Shown here: positions 36,897 through 48,400 of the stretch, in pieces
Layout of the letters: each line of letters starts with the position of its first letter
Numbering within the stretch: position 1 is the first letter of the stretch
Origin: Candidatus Kuenenia stuttgartensis
GTDB lineage: Bacteria; Planctomycetota; Planctomycetia; Gemmatales; Gemmataceae
Length of the DNA: 64,000 nucleotides
Assembly: GCA_945875585.1 (NCBI GenBank)
Contig: CAMCLK010000006.1
Coordinates: 1-64,000 of the forward strand
Direction of reading: 5' to 3'
Made by a program: the position numbers and the translations under genes
Notes under the pieces: generated by a model
The model's input: the letters and a program-made list of their open reading frames with translations, nothing else
Database searches by the model: none
What the model was told of the DNA's origin: nothing

Positions 36897-36926
36897 GGGG
36901 TGCCGGATCTCTTGATCCGGCACCCC
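36897..36926. terminator. Perfect 13-bp hairpin upstream of the cytochrome operon
   Basis: GGGGTGCCGGATC, loop TCTT, GATCCGGCACCCC: a perfect 13-bp stem. Only a loose T-rich stretch follows on the minus strand (CTCGTATTTTC), so termination of leftward transcripts entering from 37,000 is possible but not certain. It could instead be a repeat or an mRNA leader structure of the gene starting at 36794. Confidence 0.5.
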
Positions 36927-37236
36927 TTGCGAGCAATTCAGTCGCGGCTTTTGGATACCAGTGGGGAGTGACTTAGAAGTCGCTCCACGAGGATAGTACC
37001 CTCATTCCCTCCCCCCGCCAGGGGAGCCGAACAGTTACCCGCACGTAACCATTCAGATCGGCTAAACTCTCACTTTATCCGAAAGAGCAGTTCAATTGCC
37101 CTGCTCCCCCTACGGACACGTGCCGAATAGTCGGGGGAACCGATTGGGCGCAAGGCTAGTTCCGATGAAAATCGGCAAGATTTTTGATTCGAACCGCTGA
37201 TATATTGCCTAGGCAACCCATTTTGTGAGGTGTGGC
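36927..37236. other. Hairpin-rich non-coding region, possible structured RNA
   Basis: About 310 bases without a credible gene. Successive inverted repeats are visible: imperfect GTGGGGAGTGACTT/AAGTCGCTCCAC (36961-36988), CTCCCC/GGGGAG (37009-37026), GTTAC/GTAAC (37034-37049), GAGCAG/CTGCTC (37085-37106), CCCCC..CGG/CCG..GGGGG (37106-37137) and CCGAT-GAAA-ATCGG followed by CAAGATTTTT (37162-37185). It resembles neither tRNA, RNase P, SRP RNA nor a riboswitch I know. It must also include the promoter of the rightward epimerase gene. Confidence 0.35.
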
Positions 37237-38403
37237 GTGAATACGGCGCGATGGACTATTTGGCATGTGCGTATACCCCTGCGTCGCAAGGTGCGCCATG
37301 CGTCTCATACGCGCGAGCACACCGATAGCCTCGTGGCACAATGCGTTTTGCCTTCTGGCGAAGTTGGCTGGGGCGAGGGTTTGCCGCGGGACTATGTGAC
37401 GGGTGAGACGGTCGATGGCGCATTGGCGCTCATTCAAGCGAGTTCATTTTTACAATCACTTTCCGCCAACAATTGGTTTGAAGCCATCGAGGCTGCCGAA
37501 GCCTTGCGCCTTAATCCTGTGGCTGGAGATCAGCGAGGCATTGCTGGTAATGCCGCGCGGTGTGCTTTGGAAATAGCTTGGCTTGATGCATGTGGCCGAA
37601 AATTCGGTCAGCCTCTCAGTTCCATTGTGCAACGCCTAGAGCCTGGCTTGGCGCAGCCTATTCAAACGGTTCGCTACAGCGGCGTGATTACATCATCCAA
37701 AGGATGGAAGCTGGCGCTGCTTGCGCGCCTCTACCGATACACAGGTTTTCGGCATGTCAAAATCAAGGTTGGAATTGAAGGGCAGAACGATCCGGCACGT
37801 TTGAAGTTGTTGCGGCGCATCATGGGGCCAAACCGCCAGATTCGAATCGATGCCAACGAGGCATGGACGTTGGAGAAAGCGGTGTCATGTTTGGCCGACC
37901 TCAAACATTTTGGCATCGCATGGGTTGAACAACCCATGCCGGTTGAAAGCGATGCGGACCTCGAAGCGTTGCGAACCCGCTCAGGTGTGCGTGTCATGCT
38001 CGATGAGTCGTTGTGTGGCCCTTTGGATGCCGAACAGTTGGTATCTGGCAAACGCGTTGACCTCTTCAATTTACGACTGTCAAAATGCGGTGGGTTCATT
38101 CCAACACTCAGGCTACTGGCTAGGGCTCGAAATGCTGGTCTGGGTGCACAATTGGGTTGCCAGGTCGGTGAAACAGGAATCCTGTCGGCGGCGGGCCGTC
38201 ATTTTGCGCAATCAGTTTCTGGTCTTGAGGCAGTAGAAGGATCTTTTGATCGGTATCTCGTTGGTGAGCGATTGACTCGCGAAGACCTGACATTTGGATG
38301 GGGTGGTAAGGCGCCGCCGCTCGTAGGTCCGGGCTTAGGAATAGCTGTAGATGAAGCTGCTTTGCAGCGCGTAGCAGTTCGCAAGGTGGTGATGGGTGCC
38401 TGA
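37237..38403 (+). CDS. Enolase-superfamily protein, dipeptide epimerase-like
   Basis: 388 residues from GTG 37237, with TGAGG about six bases upstream; GTG 37225 is an alternative. It belongs to the muconate-lactonizing/dipeptide epimerase group of the enolase superfamily. The catalytic lysines are in VKIKVG (K175, K177). The metal ligands are in RIDANEAW (D205), WVEQP (E231) and LDES (D256), and the opposing lysine is in LSKCGG (K283). This is the full set for a 1,1-proton-transfer enzyme. Whether the substrate is an L-Ala-D/L-Glu-type peptide of cell-wall recycling or another carboxylate cannot be told. Its last eight bases overlap the next gene, an alpha/beta hydrolase, so the two are co-translated. 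Confidence 0.88.
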   Translation: MNTARWTIWHVRIPLRRKVRHASHTREHTDSLVAQCVLPSGEVGWGEGLPRDYVTGETVDGALALIQASSFLQSLSANNWFEAIEAAEALRLNPVAGDQRGIAGNAARCALEIAWLDACGRKFGQPLSSIVQRLEPGLAQPIQTVRYSGVITSSKGWKLALLARLYRYTGFRHVKIKVGIEGQNDPARLKLLRRIMGPNRQIRIDANEAWTLEKAVSCLADLKHFGIAWVEQPMPVESDADLEALRTRSGVRVMLDESLCGPLDAEQLVSGKRVDLFNLRLSKCGGFIPTLRLLARARNAGLGAQLGCQVGETGILSAAGRHFAQSVSGLEAVEGSFDRYLVGERLTREDLTFGWGGKAPPLVGPGLGIAVDEAALQRVAVRKVVMGA

Positions 38404-39220
38404 ATTAAACCTGACAGCCACCGATGGCAGGCCACTTGAATTATGGCGGGAAAGCCCAGTGGGAAAACCCGTTGGTTCGGTCTTGATGCTCCATGGCATT
38501 CAAAGCCATGCCGGTTGGTATGAAAGTTCCCGCAAGGCCCTAGCCCTAGCCGGATGGGACACCGCCATGTTGGATCGACGTGGGTCGGGTCGCCAAACGG
38601 AGGGGCGCGGAGATACCCCTTCGTGGCGTCAATTGGTTCGCGATGTGAGCGTAGCTCTCGATACCTTGCCGACTCGCCCTAGGGTGGTGGCGGGTATCAG
38701 TTGGGGAGCCAAGTTAGCTTTAGCAGTTGCCAGACTGCATCCAGACAAAGTTGACGGGGTAGCATTGTTGGCCCCGGGCATTTGCCCGCTAATTCAGGTG
38801 CCATTTTTAAAACGGTTGCAGATTTTGCTGGCTCGGCTTGTCAGTCCGAGGTCATTGTTTGATATTCCACTCAATAACCCCAATATGTTTACCAATAACC
38901 CGCATTGGCTGGAATATCTACGTAATGACGGCTTGGGATTGCACCAAGCGACAGCACGTTTTCTGGTTGAAAGCGTGCTTTTGGACAACTGGCTCATGTG
39001 GGGGCGATGGAAGCAACCTTTCTTGGTGCAGCTGGCAGGGCAAGAAAAAATCATTGATAACCGCCTGACAAGACACTGGGTGCGACGGCGTGCTTCGGGC
39101 CCCCTGCGAATTTTCGAATACCCAAGGGCCTTTCACACGCTCGAATTCGAAGAAAAGGATTCGTGGCGGAGCGATTTCATTGAATGGTTGCGGGAACTCC
39201 CGAAGATTTTAAGCGACTAA
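38396..39220 (+). CDS. Alpha/beta hydrolase, lysophospholipase/monoglyceride-lipase-like
   Basis: 274 residues from GTG 38396, preceded by AAGGTGG and overlapping the epimerase gene by eight bases. Alpha/beta-hydrolase fold: oxyanion loop LMLHGIQSHAGWYE, DRRGSGRQTEGRGD, nucleophile elbow GISWGAK (S102), Asp of the triad probably D221 (IIDNRLTR) and His H247 (AFHTLEF). The GxSxG elbow and the 'HG..SH..WY' start are typical of Hydrolase_4 lysophospholipase-like enzymes. No signal peptide is present, so it is cytoplasmic. Co-expression with the epimerase may mean a shared catabolic route, but the substrate is unknown. Confidence 0.87.
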   Translation: MPELNLTATDGRPLELWRESPVGKPVGSVLMLHGIQSHAGWYESSRKALALAGWDTAMLDRRGSGRQTEGRGDTPSWRQLVRDVSVALDTLPTRPRVVAGISWGAKLALAVARLHPDKVDGVALLAPGICPLIQVPFLKRLQILLARLVSPRSLFDIPLNNPNMFTNNPHWLEYLRNDGLGLHQATARFLVESVLLDNWLMWGRWKQPFLVQLAGQEKIIDNRLTRHWVRRRASGPLRIFEYPRAFHTLEFEEKDSWRSDFIEWLRELPKILSD

Positions 39221-39267
39221 GTTTCACGCGAACCAATTGTGAGCTACGGTTCTGGCAAGGTGAATAA

Positions 39268-39298
39268 GTAACGGTATAGGGTTCAAAAATACCGTTAC
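39268..39298. other. Perfect 10-bp hairpin before the giant gene
   Basis: GTAACGGTAT, 11-base loop, ATACCGTTAC. No T tract follows on either strand. It lies 48 bases after the hydrolase stop and about 160 bases before the giant gene start. A 12-base palindrome AGGACTAGTCCT follows at 39310-39321. Either could be an operator or an attenuating structure. Confidence 0.45.
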
Positions 39299-39460
39299 CT
39301 TGGCCTTGCAGGACTAGTCCTTGCTATCGGGTTATGTTCTGATGGTGTGAGATTGAATAGATGGTTGGTCCAGTACTGCCAACTGTCCCATAATCGATGC
39401 CAAAGTTGTCGGGGGCTACCCACTTCCGATAGCTATGGTTTGATATAGGTAGGATACGTC

Positions 39461-42400
39461 ATGATTCCCAGCGGAAATCGCAGGCCTGCAGGTGCACGCA
39501 GACCCCACATGCGCAGGACATGGCTAGGTAATGCGATTGGTAAAATGGGAGACTTGGCGCGCTTTCTGACTGAAGGTGCGCTTCGCAAAAATCAGCCTCC
39601 TTTAGCTGTTGAGCAGTTTGAATCACGTGAGATGCCCGCTTTGGTAATCACGGGGTTCAGTGACGATACAGGCTTGATTGGGGATAATGTCACCGCAGAC
39701 CCAACCATCAAGCTCGATGGAACTGCGTTAGCCAATACGAAAATCCAAATCCAAGATGGTGCCTCAGTTATTGGTTCAACCTCGACCAATGCCCAAGGCC
39801 AATGGTCGTTCACAACAACAACGTTGTCGGACGGAGTGCATGAAATACTGGCGACTTCGGCGACAAGCACATCAGAATTCCTAACTGGCAATCCGTACGC
39901 GCTCAGTCCGAATGGATCCAATCCTTTTATTATCGCACAAAACTTAGGTCAAAATTGGACATTTGAAGCTGAATACCTCATGGCTTCCGACACCAATGGA
40001 GGTCTAAATACTGTTTTTTCATATGGAAGCTACACGGACGGCGTGCTAGTCCGCACACTTCGTGGCGACAGTTTATTTTTAAACGGAAACGATAAAGGGC
40101 ATCTCGATTTATTCAATGGACCGACAACGAATGGCGCGTTTGTACCGGTCCGTATCACCTATCAAAACGACGGATCTCAGGGTATTCTGGAAATCTATGT
40201 CGATGGGCAACTCAAAGATTCAATTACAGCGAATGGCAAACTAAATCCTGCGGACGCGACCATACGCATCGGTTCGGCGCACCATGCTTACAATGAGGGT
40301 TTTAATGGTCAAATACGCAATGTCAAAATTACAACCGATTCTGGCAGCGGCTCATCCGCCAGTCTGACGTTAAAGATTGACACACTGGCTCCTGCAAAGC
40401 CTCAAATTGATTCATTTAGTGATAATACTGGGGCGCAAGGCGCCAATCTTACCTCCGATTCCACCATCACTCTTGTTGGCAAGGCTGAGGCCAATTCCAC
40501 TTTGGCCATTATTGACGGCAGTAAGTTGCTTGGGAATACCGTGGCCAACGCCAATGGGAAATGGTCATTCACCACCGTTACCCTTGACGACGGGAAGCAC
40601 GATTTTTCTGTCATTGCCATCGATGCTGCGGGAAACAGTTCTCCTGTATCGCAAACATTGTCTTTGACCATCGACGCCACTCCACCCGTTCCAGTCTTTT
40701 CAAATATCAACACCCCGCGAACCAATTCGGTGGATTCCATTTCGGTCAATTTGGGTGAGAGCGTAACTGGACTTGCGTTGAACGACTTTTCCCTAACCAG
40801 GAATGGGCAATCAGTAACTCTGGCACAGGCGAAAGTCGGTGGAATAACCGGGCAGTATTTCAGTAATCAAACCCTTTCGGGTTCACCCGCATTGACGCGG
40901 ATCGATTCCGCCATCAATTCCGATTACGGTGGTGGCAGTCCAAATCAGGCGATCCCCAGCGATCATTTCAGCGTTCGTTGGGACGGCGCAATTCTCCCCC
41001 AATTCAGCGAAAAATACACATTTCGCACCCATACGGATGACGGTGTGCGTTTGTGGGTCAACGGGCAATTACTGGTTGATCGCTGGAACGACATGGGGCC
41101 AACTTCCTACACGGGAAGCATCAATCTTGTTGCTGGTCAACTGACATCCATCAAGATGGAATATTATGAAAATAGTGGGGGTGCTGTTGCTTCACTCTAC
41201 TGGTTAAGCCCTTCCCTTACTGAAGAAATCATTCCAGCAGCCCGCCTTTATGACAAATTGGGCCAGAGCTTTTCTGGATCCGGAAGCAGTTATGTTCTTG
41301 GCGCTCTTGGAGGGAGTACAGCCCTAGAAGGAAAATACATCCTCAGCGTCACGGCCGGAGCGGCACAGGATTCGGCTGTGAATCTATCCAAAGCCGCCTT
41401 CGTCTCATGGACTGTCGATCTTACACCACCTGCAGCGCCGGTCATTTCCGGTTTTGCCAATGACACAGGAACCGCTGGCGATGGGCTGACGTCAGATACT
41501 ACTATTTTACTTTTTGGAACAGCCGAACCCCTATCTAAAGTAAATATCTACGACGCTGGTAATCTTTTGGGTTCCATTGATGCTGATGTGAATGGGGTAT
41601 GGGAATTCCTGACTGCATCATTAACGGATTCCAGCCATTCCTTCACGGCAAAGGCTACGGACACCGCCGGCAATATTTCTGGTTTATCGACTGCCTATGT
41701 GATTGTGATTGACAGCAAAGCGCCAGATGCGCCTGTTGTTACGGGATATAGTGAAGATTCGGGTGTCGTTGGAGATCGAATCACATCGGACAATACCATT
41801 ACATTGATTGGAACGGGTGAAGCGAAAGCCGTTATTGCCATTTATGATGGTTCAAACCAGATTGGAACTGTAAGTGCGGCGGCTAATGGATCATGGACAT
41901 TCACTACAGGCATTCTCCCCGATGGAAAGCACGATTTCAAGGCAGTCGCCATCGATGCGGCAGGTAACATTTCAGGAAGCTCGAATGTTCAATACTTAAC
42001 AATCAATACTAACCCAACATTTTTCAGCGTCGAAACGACCACTTTTGCAGAAAAAGTTGCTGGCGTGTTTCCCGTGATGGCGACCGCCAATCCTGCTCCA
42101 ACCTACAGTGTTGTTGGCGTCTTGCCCCAGGGTGTCACGCTCAATGCCAGCACGGGAGTTATCTCAGGAGTTCCAGGATCAGGCGCAGCCGGAAAGATAT
42201 TCCAATTTGATATTGTTGCATCGAATGGTGTCGGGCCAGATGCCGTTCAAACATTCAGGTTGGCGGTAGTAGGTGATATTAGTCCAGCAGAACGCACTGG
42301 GCAGTATGCTGGTTTTATTACCGGAACTGGGCATCGATACGCGAATCAATACGCTTTTGCGGTAATTCGAGCCGATGGAACAGTCGCTGCATGGGGTAAT

Positions 42401-45400
42401 TCCGCTTATGGCGCGTCTGTTCCGGCAGGCCTTGTCAATGTTGCGGAAATATTTTCTACTAAAGGGGCATTTGCAGCGTTAAAGCGTGATGGAACTGTGG
42501 TTGCGTGGGGACACGCATCCTACGGTGGCACGGGCGTGCCCGCAGGCTTATCGAATGTTCGAACTATTTATTCTACAGGCACGGCGTTCGCTGCTCTTAA
42601 ATACGACGGCACAGTTGTAGCGTGGGGCGATCCAGATCGAGGTGGAACAGTACCAGCCGGCCTTGTCGGTGTTGTGGATATTTATTCAAATACAGAATCG
42701 TTTGCGGCTCTTAAAAATGATGGAACAGTTAAGACATGGGGAAGAAATTTTAGCCAAGTCATCAATCCCCCTTCAAACCTGACTGGTGTTGTAAGGCTCT
42801 TTTCCACCAACGAAGCTTACTGCGCATTGAAATCCGACGGCACAGCAGTCGTTTGGGGTGGCTATGGCGGACAAGCTCCCCCAAGTTTCACCAACCTTGT
42901 AGAGGTTGTGTCCAATTATGGTGCTTTCGCAGCTCTCAAAGCTGATGGATCGGTAATTTCTTGGGGTGGTGCAAGTTTTGGCGGAACAGGCGCTCCTACC
43001 TCCACGGGATTTACCAAAATATTCTCGTCAGGAAATGCCTTTGCAGCAATTAAATCTGATGGATCAATTGTTTCGTGGGGTGACCCGGGTTCTGGCGGAA
43101 CAGGTGCGCCTACAGGAACAGGTTTTACCCAGATTTATTCTACCGCAAGCGCATTTGCTGCCTTGAAATTCGATGGGTCAATAGTCTCCTGGGGCGCACC
43201 AGGATCGGGTGCAACTGGTGCACCCACAGGTAGTGGATTTGCCGAGATTTATTCAACAGGGGCTGCGTTCGCAGCTTTGAAATCGGACGGCTCCATTGCT
43301 GCCTGGGGAAGTCAATTTAATGGTGGTAATGGAGCACCGACCCAAATCGGTTTTACCCAGATTATTTCCACTCCATCAGCTTTTGCGGCACTCAAGTCAG
43401 ATGGCACTATTGTGGCTTGGGGGAATGCAGGTACGGGAGGTTTGGCACCGAGTAACCTGAATTCTGTTGTAGGCTTATCATCGCCTTACGCACACGCGCC
43501 AGCTTTTACCATCATTGATAAAGCTGTATTTAATACTCAAAGTGGTAAATCATTTCAGGTCATTGCCAGAGGTATTCCGGAAACAATCACGCTTTCCCTT
43601 GTCGGGAACCTCCCGGCTGGAATCACCTTTAATCCAACAACAGGCACTTTCTCTGGAACTCCTCATGCAGGTTCCGATGGCACTTATAATGTAAAAATTA
43701 CAGCATCCAACAGCCGGTTCGAGACAACAATTGACTACCCCATTGTTGTCGATATCACCCGTCCCGATGTTCCTCTCATCGATAAATTCGCAAATGACAC
43801 AGGAATTTTAGGCGATGGTGTCACTGCCGATTCAACGTTGATTATCAAAGGAACTGCGGAAGCAGAATCCACTATCAGTATATTCGATGGGCAATTGCTT
43901 CTGGGCGAGGTGCGGGCGTCGGTTGAAGGGAATTGGTCTTTCACAACACCTATTCTTGGCGAAGGCTTGCATTCCATCAACGCCACCGCAACGGATCAGG
44001 CAGGAAACCTAACAGAGCCATCCGCTGTACTTTTCGTAACAGTCGATTATAGGGAACCTGATGCTCCAGTCATAACCGGTTACAGCCGGGACTCCGGAAT
44101 ACAAGGCGATTTAATTACCAACGACAGCGGTATTACGATTTCAGGAATCGCCGAGCCAATGTCGTTGATCAGTCTCTTTGATGGCAATTCCTTTATTGAT
44201 TCCATATCGGCTGCCTCTGATGGTTTGTGGTCATTCTCTACTTCACAATTAGATGAGCGCAATCATGAATTTAGAATTCATGCGACAGATGCGGCGGGAA
44301 ATACTTCTGCAGATGCATATTTGTCGGTTATTGTTGATGTTTCCTCACCAAGTCGTCCAACTATCGACAGTTACGGCATCGATACTGGAATTCCGGAGGA
44401 TTTCCTGACATCGGACCGAAATCTGCAACTCTCCGGTAGAACTGAACCAGGCGCGTCGGTCTCTGTCTATGATGGAAATAATCTGCTAGGGCATACACAG
44501 GTTGATGCTTCAGGCTTTTGGAACTTCCCAACAAAAAATCTTATAGATGGCTGGCATTCGTTTTTTGTCAAGGCTACTGATGTGGCCGGAAATGAGTCTC
44601 TTCTTTCGAATGAACTCGCAATGTCAATCGACACGATTGCCCCCCAAAGCCCCGCGCCAATCGTGTCGGATTTCACCCTCAATGCCGATTCATTGTGGAT
44701 TGAAGGATCTGCTGAACCGGGCTCGCTTATCAGGATTCTTCGCCAAGGAAATCTGATCGGTTCGGTTCAATTGCTTCAAAATCAGACCGACTATGCGATC
44801 CCGGTGGAAATCCTTCAAGACCAAGTTAATGAGCTAACTGTCACAGCTACCGATGCTGCCGGGAATGAATCTAGCCCGGCCACTATTCGTGTTCTTGAAA
44901 CGCCAGCCCTCCCTACAATTTTCTCAGTCATATCAGAATCTGACACTATCAATGGAATTGCCGGCAGGGGCACATTGCGCTGGGCTATTAAACAGGCTAA
45001 TGCGACTGTTGGGCCTGATATTATTAAATTTAATATTCCCGGTGAAGGAATCAAGACGATTGTCCTCGGCAAATCCTTGCCAGTTTTGCTCGGCGGCATA
45101 ACGATCGATGGCTACACCCAGATCGGTTCCCGCGCAAACTCAGCCTCCATTGATCAGGCGTTCAACGGCATCATCAACGTTCAGATCGCGGCCAGTAATT
45201 TCACTTCGATCGATATTGGTGGAACCAACAACCAAGTCAGAGGAATTGCATTTGGCGGAAATTCTTCTAATAATGAAATTATTCGTGTGTCTGGAAGCGC
45301 GAACATAATTGCAGGCAATTTCATCGGCATTGGCGGCAATGGACTTCCCATGGGAGGCTCCGCCGCATCAGGTGTTGTCTTGTTGGGTGAAGCGAACATT

Positions 45401-48400
45401 TTTGGGGGTGGAGTCGCTGCCGATCGAAATATCATTGGCAATTGCTCCGTTGCCGTAGGAGTGGCCGGATCAGGAAACAGGGTTTCGGGTAACTCTATCG
45501 GCATAGGCTTATCAGGGTCAGATTCAATTACGAATGTTGATGGGATTGTGATTGGTGATTTCGCCAACAACACGATTGTTGGTACTGATTCAGATGACCT
45601 GAATGATTTTCAAGAACGCAACATCATTTCAGGAAACTATGGACGCGGTGTTTACGCAAGGCAGACGACGGGAACGGTTATTGCTGGAAATATTATCGGA
45701 TTCGCCATTGATGGCGCCACTGTAATTGCAAATCAAAACTTCGGAATCCAACTCGCCTTGTCATCTGATATTATTATTAAAGATAATATGCTCGTCGGAA
45801 ATGGTATGTATGTGGAATCATCCAAGGGTCTCAAACTGCAAGCTTCCAGTGGTTTGTATGACGTTCATTTGGTTGACGTCGCTTTGGCAGCCGATTCAGC
45901 AGTTCAATCGTCTGGCCTTCTTTCACTGGAATCCTCAGTGAATTTTAATTCCTCCTTCGATGCGACATCGCCATCCATCATCCTCATTTCTGGATCAATA
46001 CATGCTCACAATTCCAATCTTGTTTTTGGTGATGTGAACACTCCTGTTGTCATGTCTGGCGACACTATCTTCGAGAACGGCTATGGTAATTTAACCTTTG
46101 GTGGATCAATCGACGGCTATTTCAAATTGGATGTCAGGAGTGGTGGATCTACTGAATTTTTGGGTTCCATTGGAACTAGCATGGCGCTCTCTGGTTTGAG
46201 CACAGATGCCCCTGGCAAAACATCATTGAGCAACGCATTTGTCGATGGCGCGATTTCCATTGGTGACAAGGTTTCTCTTGGTGGAATTTTCGTAGTTAAA
46301 CATGGTGATTTTAAAGCTTTCCAAGATGTAACAGTTTCGTCCGCTGTTAATATTCAGGCCATGGATGGGAGTGTGGAACTTGCTGGTCCTGTAACATCCA
46401 ACTTTGCATTGTCAATCCAAGCACTCTATGAAATAGGCCTTGCTAATAAAAATAATAATTTTAATGAAAGCCTGCACGTTTCTGGTGATGACATCGTGGT
46501 TGCCGATCTAGACAGCCTCGATATTGTCATTGGTGCTGATGATAGTGCATCGATAGTGGCAGCAGGTAATCTTTCGTTAAGTGGAAGCGCGTGGAACCTC
46601 ACGGTTTCATCTGCGTCTGTCAATTTTGGTCCAATCAATCTGGCTGGCAACACTTGGATTAAGGCTACCGGTCCGGTCGTGCAGACAGGTATCCTGAACA
46701 TTGTCGGCGACGGAACAATTGACGCTATCAATCAGTCGATTGCGTTGAATTTGGATAACGATTTTGGCGGGCTTTTGACTCTTATCGGTTCGGACATTTC
46801 CATCAATGACCGCAACTCACTGATGTTGGAGTTGTCATCGAATTCAGCATTTGTCCAGGCTGGCGATGATTTGTCGGTTCAAGGTAAGGTAGTTGGAGCC
46901 CTGTCGACAGTTGCCGGTGCGACGATATTTGGTCAGACAGATGTGATCGGTAATCTTTCGGTGAAGGCCAATGGCCCAGTAACGCAGAATGGCATCATTA
47001 ACGTAGCGGGCAACACAACGATTGATGCGTTCAACCAATCGATTGCATTGAGTCAGGCCAACGATTTCAGTGGTCCAGTAACCCTGAATGGATCGGATAT
47101 TTCGATCAATGACCGCAACTCACTGATGTTGGTGTTGTCATCCAATTCTGCATTTGTGCAGGCTGGCGATGATTTGTCGCTTCAAGGGAAGGTGGCTGGG
47201 AACCTATCAACAGTTGCCGGTGCGACGATATTTGGTCAGACAGACGTGACCGGCAATCTGTCAGTGAAGGCTAATGGTCCAGTCACGCAGAATGGCATCA
47301 TTAACGTTGCGGGCGGCTCAACAATCGACGCCTTCAATCAGTCGATTGCATTGAGTCAGGCAAATGATTTTAGTGGTCCAGTAACCCTGAACGGATCGGA
47401 TATATCAATCAACGACCGCAATTCACTTATGTTGGAGTTGTCATCGAATTCTGCATTTGTGCAGGCTGGCGATGATTTGTCGCTTAAAGGGAAGGTAGCT
47501 GGGGACCTATCAACTGGCGCAGGTGCGACGATATTTGGTCAGACTGACGTAATCGGCAATCTGTCGGTGAAGGCAAATGGCCCAGTTACGCAGAATGGTA
47601 TTCTGAACGTTGCGGGCAACACAATGATTGACGCCTTCAACCAGTCTATTGCACTGAGCCAAGCAAACGATTTCGGTGGGTCAGTCACACTGAACGGCAC
47701 CGACATCTCGATCAGTGACCGTAACTCGCTGACAGTAATGCTGTCCGCCAATAATGGAATCATTCAGTCTGGCGATGATCTTTCGCTTCAAGGCAAGGTT
47801 GTTGGGAACCTATCGACATTTGCAGGCGCGACAATATTTGGTCAGACAGACGTGACCGGCAATCTGTCGGTGAAGGCTAATGGTCCAGTCACGCAGAATG
47901 GTATTCTGAACGTCCTGGGCGCCACAAAGATTGGTGCCTTCAGCCAACCCATCGCGTTAAATCAAGAGAACGATTTCAGTGGTGTGGTGACGCTGAATGG
48001 CTCTGACATTTCGATTCGAGACCGCAATTCGCTTGAACTATTCTTAAACGCAGGTTCAGCAGAAGTGCATTCCGGATACGACTTGTTATTGAGTGGATCG
48101 GTGGCAGAAAACCTGTACACCAGTGCGGGCTATACATCATTCGGCAGTACGAAGATTTTCGGTAATTTATCCACCAAATCAGGTGGTCCAGTTGTTCAAT
48201 CCGGCCCGATTAACGTTACAGGTTCAACAGAGATAAATAGCCAAAACCAAGTTATTTATCTCACGAATTCAGGAAACCATTTCAATGGAACAGTAGCACT
48301 TACTGGTTCTACGATTGAAATTACTGATTCAGGCAAGTTGAGTTTAATCCTAGCGGCAGAATCGGTACTCATTAATTCCGCCAATGATTTGTACTTTGAA

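Noticed and set aside
36795..36923. Longer N-terminus of the DUF1549/discoidin protein
   Set aside because: The extra 43 codons translate a perfect hairpin and place the hydrophobic leader inside the protein; GTG 36794 directly precedes a leader-like segment.
37190..37200. GATTCGAACC, the reverse complement of a tRNA T-loop sequence
   Set aside because: The flanking bases cannot form a T stem or an acceptor stem on the minus strand, so there is no tRNA.
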